A stretch of DNA of 64,000 nucleotides from Arthrobacter globiformis (lineage in GTDB: Bacteria > Actinomycetota > Actinomycetes > Actinomycetales > Micrococcaceae), in NCBI RefSeq assembly GCF_030815865.1, contig NZ_JAUSXI010000001.1:2790001-2854000 (forward strand), in the 5' to 3' direction. A program made the position numbers and the translations under genes. Positions within the stretch are counted from its first letter, which is position 1. Every line of letters begins with the position of its first letter. The notes under the pieces were generated by a model. That model was not told where the DNA came from. It did no database searches and saw only the letters and a program-made list of their open reading frames with translations. Positions 58,673-64,000 of the stretch are shown here, piece by piece.

Positions 58673-58704
58673 CCTGGCGCGGCACCTAGTGGTGCTGCGC
58701 CAGG
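58673..58704 (+). terminator. Second stem-loop
   Basis: CCTGGCGCGGCACC and GGTGCTGCGCCAGG, 14-base arms with one G-T wobble and a TAGT loop. It directly follows the first hairpin, making a tandem terminator-like pair. Confidence 0.6.
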
Positions 58705-58851
58705 CTCATCCTGGTCTCACCATTGTTTAGCCTGCCGGTGGAAGAACCCCCGATACTCCCGCAGTTCCGCTCAACGTCCCGTGCACGGCATTGAGCTTGA
58801 GGCCGCTGTAGCCGAACGGCGGACACGCGCACCGTAGTGAAAAGAGCCACC

Positions 58852-59103
58852 ATGGCACATTCACAGTTCGACCAGTTCCTCCGGGAAGCAACCTACCGTG
58901 ACCCGGAGTCGGACTCGACTCTTGACAGGGATGCCTTCTACGGGCTGTACACCAGCTGGTGCTACGTATCCCAAACCCCGCGAGAGTCGGAGCACATCTT
59001 CTGGGGAGCGATGAGACACCGCATCCATCCCAGATACAAACTGCGCATGAAGGGCCCTGCGGCTGCGGACTACATCCTGACCAGCTACCACGCCGTAGTC
59101 TGA
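58852..59103 (+). CDS. Hypothetical protein
   Basis: An 83-residue protein: AHSQFDQFLREATYRDPESD, LDRDAFYGLYTSWCYVSQTP, then FWGAMRHRIHPRYKLRMKGP. ATG 58852 chosen; a GTG at 58837 is in frame. Basic C-terminal half suggests nucleic-acid contact but this is speculative. The next gene starts 5 bases after its stop, so they are coupled. Confidence 0.6.
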   Translation: MAHSQFDQFLREATYRDPESDSTLDRDAFYGLYTSWCYVSQTPRESEHIFWGAMRHRIHPRYKLRMKGPAAADYILTSYHAVV

Positions 59104-59108
59104 CTAAA

Positions 59109-59537
59109 TTGACTGCAACATCGAACAGCTACATCCCCCGGGATGCCCATCAGCCGCGGGGCAAAAACCCCTGGTGCGCGAATTGCGACACCGACCGGCA
59201 TCTCGTGGCGGAATCCCCGGCCGTCACCGGCCGGCAGGCAGGCACTCTGGTAGTTGCCGTCCACTGCTCCAATTGCCGCCGGTCCCGCGTGCTGGACACG
59301 ACCGAAGAGCACCTCACGGCCCTTCCTAGATACTCAGCGAGGGAAGAAGGACTGGTGCAGCGGAGTGACAGCTACTTCCACTGCGGAGAACCGATGTTCC
59401 TGACCAGACCCCGGGCTGAAACCACGCTGCGGGCTTTTTTCGGCCGGCCCGGCCTCGCCGTAAACTCACTGGCCACCTACTTCTCCACCGAGGTACTGCG
59501 ATGCCGCGGCGGTTTCCAGATCGAATTGCCCCGCTAA
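59109..59537 (+). CDS. Hypothetical protein with zinc-ribbon-like cysteines
   Basis: A 142-residue protein. C-x2-C pairs in NPWCANCDTDRH and VHCSNCRRSR suggest a zinc ribbon; a further Cys-rich turn is YFHCGEPMF. TTG at 59109 is the best start, 5 bases after the preceding stop, with no other in-frame ATG or GTG near the conserved part. Function unknown. Confidence 0.6.
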   Translation: MTATSNSYIPRDAHQPRGKNPWCANCDTDRHLVAESPAVTGRQAGTLVVAVHCSNCRRSRVLDTTEEHLTALPRYSAREEGLVQRSDSYFHCGEPMFLTRPRAETTLRAFFGRPGLAVNSLATYFSTEVLRCRGGFQIELPR

Positions 59538-59585
59538 CCCACCACCACCCTCTGCCCAAGGGCAGGACCAGAGAGAGCGGCGAAC

Positions 59586-59744
59586 ATGACGAACATCCCC
59601 GCCAGCGCACCCCCAGCCACCACCGTTGACAGGCAGGTAAACCTCACCAGCATTGAGGACCTTGACCTCACGCCCGACGGCCTCGCCGACGCACCGGCCC
59701 ACCAACAGGACACCGAAAGCATCGTCCATACCGGAAACAGCTAG
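59586..59744 (+). CDS. Possible 52-residue acidic peptide
   Basis: ATG 59586 opens 52 codons: TNIPASAPPATTVDRQVNLT, then SIEDLDLTPDGLADAPAHQQ and a short end. Codon choice resembles the neighbouring genes (GCC, ACC and CTC rich). It lies 48 bases after the zinc-ribbon gene and AGAGAGCGG is a weak ribosome-binding site. Acidic, no membrane segment. Function unknown. Confidence 0.45.
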   Translation: MTNIPASAPPATTVDRQVNLTSIEDLDLTPDGLADAPAHQQDTESIVHTGNS

Positions 59745-59983
59745 GACCGCGCCCCAACTGCGGCCGGCCCCAAACCTCACTGCCACCTGCCCCTACAGGA
59801 GTCCGGGTTGCCGGTTTTGGACCGGCCGTGGCTGCTGAGGAAGACAAAAGCCGAACCATGGCGCTGGCGGGACAAGACCCCCATCACGCGGCCCCAGACG
59901 CCGGGGAAAACATGTTCGAAGCTGGGACAGCCCGCGCGCGCGAAGACCCGATCAACTTGAGTTCGCAAAACTACGGAGCATGA

Positions 59984-61036
59984 ATGCAGGACGGAAACGA
60001 ACAGGGGCTTGAATTGGCAGGGAATGCAACCTTCCGGCACAGCAACACCGCGCTGCTTTCGGTGAGCAGTGTCGAGGCTCCGAGGATCGTGAGTTCCATG
60101 GATTTCGACCGGAGGCTGGCTTCGACCCTGCAGCGGCTGAAGTTCCCCCCGCGGCTGCTGGAGCGCGTTGCCGGCATCACGCACCGCCGCTGGTGGGCCG
60201 CCGGGACATCGTTCGATGATGCGGCGGTCGAAGCGGGAGCGAAGGCCCTGGCCGAGGCCGGCGTCGGGGCATCCGAAATCGGCCTGCTGATCAACACCTC
60301 GGTCACCCGGCGCAACCTCGAACCATCTGTCGCGGTGAAGATCCACCACGGACTAAGCCTGCCGTCGTCGGCCATGAACTTCGACCTGGCCAACGCCTGC
60401 CTCGGATTCGTCAACGGCATGGCCCTGGCAGCCAACATGATTGACTCCGGCCAGATTAAGTACGCGATGATCGTCAACGGTGAAGATGCCCAGGCCACGC
60501 AGGAGGCCACTTTGGCCCGGCTGCAGCGGCCCGAGACGACCCGCGAGGACTTCAACCGCGAGTTCGCCACCCTCACGCTGGGCTCCGGAGCCGCTGCAGC
60601 GGTGCTCGGCCCGGCGGACCAGCACCCCGGCGCGCACCGGATCGTCGGCGGCGTGATGCGGGCCGGGACCGAGCACCATGAACTGTGCGTGGGCGGCATC
60701 GACGGCATGGCCACCGACACCAAGGGCCTGCTCGACGGCGGCCTCCAGCTCGTGGTCGATGCCTGGCATGAGGCCCAGCCGGAGTGGGACTGGGGCTCGA
60801 TGGACCGTTACGTCACGCACCAGGTGAGCAATGCCTATACGAAGGCCATCATCGACGCCATCGACCTGGACCCGGACAGGGTGCCCATCACGTTCCCGCA
60901 CTGGGGAAACGTGGGACCGGCCTCCCTCCCCATGACCCTCGCCGCCGAGGCGCAAACCCTCGAAACCGGGAACCGCGTGCTGTGCATGGGCGTCGGTTCC
61001 GGTCTGAACACCGCCATGATGGAAATCGTTTGGTAA
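59984..61036 (+). CDS. oleA: OleA-like thiolase (head-to-head condensing enzyme)
   Basis: A 350-residue thiolase-superfamily enzyme that condenses two fatty acyl-CoAs to a beta-ketoacid in olefin hydrocarbon synthesis. The catalytic triad is recognisable: C139 in NFDLANACLGFVNGM, H279 in YVTHQVSNAY and N309 in FPHWGNVGPASLPM. E113 in RNLEPSVAVKIHHGL matches the OleA-specific glutamate. Length fits. The normal partners oleB, oleC and oleD should follow, but only a stump of oleB remains, so olefin production is not expected from this locus. Confidence 0.88.
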   Translation: MQDGNEQGLELAGNATFRHSNTALLSVSSVEAPRIVSSMDFDRRLASTLQRLKFPPRLLERVAGITHRRWWAAGTSFDDAAVEAGAKALAEAGVGASEIGLLINTSVTRRNLEPSVAVKIHHGLSLPSSAMNFDLANACLGFVNGMALAANMIDSGQIKYAMIVNGEDAQATQEATLARLQRPETTREDFNREFATLTLGSGAAAAVLGPADQHPGAHRIVGGVMRAGTEHHELCVGGIDGMATDTKGLLDGGLQLVVDAWHEAQPEWDWGSMDRYVTHQVSNAYTKAIIDAIDLDPDRVPITFPHWGNVGPASLPMTLAAEAQTLETGNRVLCMGVGSGLNTAMMEIVW

Positions 61037-61085
61037 CCGCCGACTGGCCCGGCGTCCAGCCGGAATGATCCCGGACAATCGGCGT

Positions 61086-61200
61086 AAGACTACATCGCTA
61101 TTCCATGTGCCAGGGACGGTGCCCCGCTGGCACCAGTTGGACAACGGTGCCCAGGTCTCCCGCTATGACCTGGCTCCCGCCGGACCCGGTCGTCGTGCCC
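61086..61200 (+). pseudogene. oleB: Truncated N-terminus of OleB (alpha/beta hydrolase)
   Basis: About 50 bases after oleA the frame reads LFHVPGTVPRWHQLDNGAQV then SRYDLAPAGP, resembling the start of the alpha/beta-hydrolase OleB encoded after oleA in Micrococcaceae. The similarity ends at about 61200, where sequence of a different gene on the opposite strand begins. The hydrolase core is missing. Confidence 0.6.
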
Positions 61201-61237
61201 ACCAGAATGTTCGGCTTCTCTGGTTCAATTTTTTTCG

Positions 61238-61471
61238 GCGGTGGGCCCGCAGCGCGAATCCAGCATGGTCAAAGTGTCCGTGGGTGAGCGCCAGCGCCTT
61301 GACGTCTTCGGGGCGCCTGCCGCGGTCATCGAGGAGCCGGAGCAGCATCGTCCACATGGTCGGTAGACCCGCGTTCACAAGGGTCACACCGTCGTCGTCT
61401 TCAATGACATAGCAGTAGACGTGAGCATGGCTGATCAGGTGTACGCCGTCGCGTACATCCGCACGGATCAT
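61238..61471 (-). pseudogene. Truncated N-terminus of an MBL-fold hydrolase
   Basis: About 78 residues beginning IRADVRDGVHLISHAHVYCY and VTLVNAGLPTMWTMLLRLLD, with VKALALTHGHFDHAGFALRA. THGHFDH is the first metal-binding motif of metallo-beta-lactamase-fold hydrolases. The rest of the protein is lost at the same junction that truncates oleB. Confidence 0.8.
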
Positions 61472-62037
61472 ATACCCCCTCGATCATCAGCGCGCTTGCG
61501 TCTTGTGCCGTGGTTTCTTGCACACGGCGGGTTCGCTTGCTCTCTGGAGCATGAATGGGACACATTCGCCCCAGACTGAATGGACCGTAGGACCCGTGTC
61601 AAGAGCATGCACAAAGCCCAGACACCCAGAGTGAACTAAGAGACCTTCCGTGCTGGTTCACGTGCTCCCTTGCCGAATATTCGGTCGTCTTTTCCTCCAG
61701 CTTTAACCGCGCGTTCATTCGCACCGAGCCGGGCAAAGTCCCCCGTGGGCTACCGCCCCCTTAGGATGCTGGCGCCTATTATCGGCGCCATGGTCTCGCA
61801 GTGTGCAACGCTAACGACGGCGTTGCCCTCATAGGTGACGGCCTCACCGGTTGTTGCCGTTCAGCCGGGTCACTGAAGTTGGCGCCGGACTGTAAGTCCG
61901 GCGCCAACTTTGTTACTCAAGGCACAAATCCCGACACGATATATGAGTCAGAGGATGCGAAGGCTGGCCCATCGTCTCGCCTTCAAGGACCGGCGCTTCA
62001 CCCAGGCCCAGTGGTACTACTTGTCCGCTCTTCGCCA
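61472..62037. other. Intergenic stretch
   Basis: No gene seen; about 560 bases with the hairpin at 61876-61910. Confidence 0.5.
61876..61910. terminator. Perfect 15-bp stem-loop
   Basis: AAGTTGGCGCCGGAC and GTCCGGCGCCAACTT are exact complements around a TGTAA loop, followed by TGTTACT. Likely the terminator of the minus-strand dehydrogenase operon or of a lost gene. Confidence 0.65.
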
Positions 62038-62997
62038 CTAACCGATCGGCGTAGGTGGCTGCTCGCCGCGGAGCACGGCGAGCGTGTTGTCGGCGGCGAG
62101 CACTGCCATGGCGGTGCGCGTCTCGACGGTGGCCGAGCCGAGGTGCGGCACGAGTGTCACATTCTCCAGGTCCAGCAACTCAGGATGGACCTGTGGCTCG
62201 TGCTCGAAGACGTCCAGCCCGGCGCCGGCGATCACGCCTTCGCGCAGCGCGGCCGCGAGGGCCGCTTCGTCGACGATCGGTCCGCGTGCGGTGTTGACGA
62301 GGTATGTCGAGCTCTTCATCGCTGCGAGCTGCTCTGCGCCGATCAGATGGTGCGTGGCGGCTCCATAAGGGCAGTGCAGCGAAATGACATCGGAAACAGT
62401 CAGCAACTCGTCGAGGTCGACCCGCCGGGCGCCCAGTTCCGCGGCAATTGCGGGGTCGATCTCGCTGCGTGACTGGTAAACGATGTCCATACCGAATGCC
62501 TTGGCCCGGCGTGCCGTCGCCTGGCCGATGCCGCCCATGCCGACGACGCCGAGGGTCTTGCCCTGGAGGCTGCTGCCGAGAAGGAAGAACATGCCCCACT
62601 TCCACGGCTGGCCGGCGCGGATGAGCCGTTCGCCCTCACCGAGCCGGCGGGTTGCCATGAGGATGAGCCCGAACGCGATGTCGGCGGTCGCCTCGGTGAG
62701 CACGCCGGGCGTGTTGGTGGCGACGATGCCCCGTCCGGTGCAGGCCGGCACGTCGATGTTGTCGTAGCCGACGGCGACGTTAGAAACAACCTTGAGCTGC
62801 GGGCCCGCGGCGTCCAGCAGTTCGGCGTCGATGCGTTCCGTGAGCAGGCTCACGATGGCGTCTGCTCCCGCAACGCGGCGCAGGAGCTCCTCGCGGCCAA
62901 TCGACTCCGGACCGGTCCAGTCATCGACCTCGTACTCGGCACGAAGCTTTTCGAGCGCTGCGTCGGGCACCCGCCCTGTGACGACTACCCGGCTCAT
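62038..62997 (-). CDS. D-2-hydroxyacid dehydrogenase (glyoxylate/hydroxypyruvate reductase type)
   Basis: A 319-residue NAD(P)-dependent enzyme. Nucleotide motif VVGMGGIGQATARRAKAFGM (GxGxxG), then the catalytic Arg in VNTARGPIVDEAAL, the Glu in GAGLDVFEHEP and the His in LVPHLGSATVETR. Resembles GhrB-type glyoxylate/hydroxypyruvate reductases. ATG 62997 overlaps the stop of the upstream aminotransferase gene as ATGA, so they are coupled; together they may act in an amino acid or glyoxylate pathway. Confidence 0.9.
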   Translation of the reverse strand: MSRVVVTGRVPDAALEKLRAEYEVDDWTGPESIGREELLRRVAGADAIVSLLTERIDAELLDAAGPQLKVVSNVAVGYDNIDVPACTGRGIVATNTPGVLTEATADIAFGLILMATRRLGEGERLIRAGQPWKWGMFFLLGSSLQGKTLGVVGMGGIGQATARRAKAFGMDIVYQSRSEIDPAIAAELGARRVDLDELLTVSDVISLHCPYGAATHHLIGAEQLAAMKSSTYLVNTARGPIVDEAALAAALREGVIAGAGLDVFEHEPQVHPELLDLENVTLVPHLGSATVETRTAMAVLAADNTLAVLRGEQPPTPIG

Positions 62998-64000
62998 GCC
63001 GTCTCGATCCATTCGCGCAGGCGTCCGAGGCCGTCGCGGATATCTGGCGCCTCGATGCCCGAGTAGGCCAGCCGGATGTACTGCCGCTCCTCACCGGGCA
63101 GCCGCCGGCCGAAGTGCTCGCGGGTGCAGAAGGAGACGCCGGTCTTGTACAGGGCGTCGGAGGCGAAGTCGCCGACTGCGGTGTAGCCCATGCGTTCCAT
63201 GACCTCGGTGACGTCTGGGAACAGGTAGAAGGTCGACTGGGGCACGGCCACGTGCATGCCGGGGATGGAATTCACGAGCTCGCATGCGGTGTCGCGGCGC
63301 GTCTGCAGGGTGTCAAGCATCTGCTGCACAGAATCCTGGGGGCCACGGAGCGCTTCGACGCCGGCCCACTGCACATAGTGCGTCGTGCAGGACTCATCAT
63401 TGGTGTTGAGCGTGCTGAGTACCTGGGCGATCTCACGCGGGGCGACGGCGCAGCCGAGGCGCGAGCCGGTCATGGCGAACTTCTTGCTGAATGTGTAGAG
63501 GATGACGGTCCGCTCGGCCATGCCGGGAAGCGCTGCGATGGAGCTCGAGACCCCTTCATAGCGAGTCTCGAAGTAAGCCTCGTCGGAGAGTACCCACAGG
63601 TCGTGTTCTATCGCGAGCTGTGCGATGGCCTCGCGCTCGGCCGCAGTCGACTCGGCGGAGATGGGGTTCTGCAGGTCGTTGTAGATGATTGCGACAGTAT
63701 TGGGGGTGATCGATGCGCGCACCTGGTCGAGGTCGATCGCGAAGCCCTGGGGCGTGGGCAGGTAGCGGTAAGGAACGGCCATTCCGCCGAGGTACTCGAT
63801 CTGTGATTCATAGATCGGGAAGCCGGGGTTGGGGTAGAGCACTTCCTGGCCGGGGTTCATGACAGCCTGCAGGAACTTCGTGATGACGGGCTTGCCGCCG
63901 GTCATCACGACCACGTTCTCGGGGGAGAACTGGATACCGCGGCGCGAGCCGATGTCGTCGGCGAGGGCTTCACGCAGCTGCGGGATGCCGGGGCCGGGGC
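62994..64000 (-). CDS. Class I/II aminotransferase (partial, 5' end beyond window)
   Basis: At least 335 residues of a PLP-dependent aminotransferase, open to the right edge. The PLP lysine is in LYTFSKKFAMTGSRLGCAV. Other blocks: NVVVMTGGKPVITKFLQAV, YPNPGFPIYESQIEYLGG, and LSDEAYFETRYEG with the PLP-ring Asp. The N-terminus lies outside the window. Coupled to the downstream D-2-hydroxyacid dehydrogenase. Confidence 0.9.
   Translation of the reverse strand, partial: PGPGIPQLREALADDIGSRRGIQFSPENVVVMTGGKPVITKFLQAVMNPGQEVLYPNPGFPIYESQIEYLGGMAVPYRYLPTPQGFAIDLDQVRASITPNTVAIIYNDLQNPISAESTAAEREAIAQLAIEHDLWVLSDEAYFETRYEGVSSSIAALPGMAERTVILYTFSKKFAMTGSRLGCAVAPREIAQVLSTLNTNDESCTTHYVQWAGVEALRGPQDSVQQMLDTLQTRRDTACELVNSIPGMHVAVPQSTFYLFPDVTEVMERMGYTAVGDFASDALYKTGVSFCTREHFGRRLPGEERQYIRLAYSGIEAPDIRDGLGRLREWIETA

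Noticed and set aside
61876-61910. tRNA-Tyr-like anticodon arm (CTGTAAG loop)
   Set aside because: The flanks form one perfect 15-bp stem with no D or T arm, so it is a simple hairpin.

Overview
The window looks like a chromosomal segment of a high-GC actinobacterium of the Micrococcaceae (Arthrobacter, Pseudarthrobacter or Paenarthrobacter type). This is inferred from the GC-rich codon use, frequent GTG starts, short gene overlaps of the ATGA/GTGA kind, and gene content: a GbcAB-like Rieske demethylase, ATP-dependent DNA ligase LigB, a ROK-controlled xylose regulon, CUT1 sugar importers without their own ATPase, OleA, and MmyB-type HTH regulators. No rRNA, complete tRNA or CRISPR array was seen. 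The window reads as an accessory catabolic region, with intact sugar-use operons separated by stretches full of decayed genes and transposase remnants.

Layout. 1-1055: IS110 and IS481 transposase remnants. 1052-4857: a two-gene Rieske oxygenase/reductase operon and a divergent LysR regulator. 4858-6656: an SRAP remnant, a 15-G run and copy A of a repeated element. 6657-15600: DNA ligase, RibD-like reductase and its broken neighbour, a frameshifted MFS pump, an oxidoreductase with an MmyB-type regulator, a DHA2 pump and an aldo/keto reductase, a small ABM-like protein and a sugar-porter fragment. 15851-17588: a molybdopterin oxidoreductase, flavin reductase and zinc-ribbon operon. 17981-19867: a GNAT acetyltransferase and an IS21 remnant.

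19868-29629: a seven-gene minus-strand operon (solute-binding protein, two permeases, two Gfo/Idh/MocA dehydrogenases, a sugar phosphate isomerase, ThuA) facing a LacI regulator and an aldose epimerase. The shared control region has a readable promoter and two CTTTCGAAAG palindromes. 30033-45589: a pentose region with xylA, xylB, a dehydrogenase, three aldo/keto reductases and an MFS pump, plus a ROK regulator with an mmsB-mmsA-chvE importer. xylA has an inverted repeat lying over its -10 box.

45590-53625: mostly decayed or empty DNA around an epimerase, a second MmyB regulator, a fifth aldo/keto reductase, copy B of the repeated element, and an LLM flavin oxidoreductase. 53626-61471: small conserved proteins, two frameshifted genes (a membrane protein and a NUC1 endonuclease), a TetR regulator, a run of short hypothetical genes, and an orphan oleA followed by a stump of oleB joined to a stump of a metallo-beta-lactamase-fold gene. 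61472-64000: a D-2-hydroxyacid dehydrogenase overlapping an aminotransferase that runs off the right edge.

The most unusual items are the repeated element at about 5.7-6.0 kb and 51.1-51.4 kb (strong ribosome-binding site, short ORF, 44-bp palindromic tail, possible third tail at 9.25 kb), the reductase GbcB with an extra acidic linker of about 85 residues, the ole deletion scar, and a degraded second copy of the pentose-cluster dehydrogenase.
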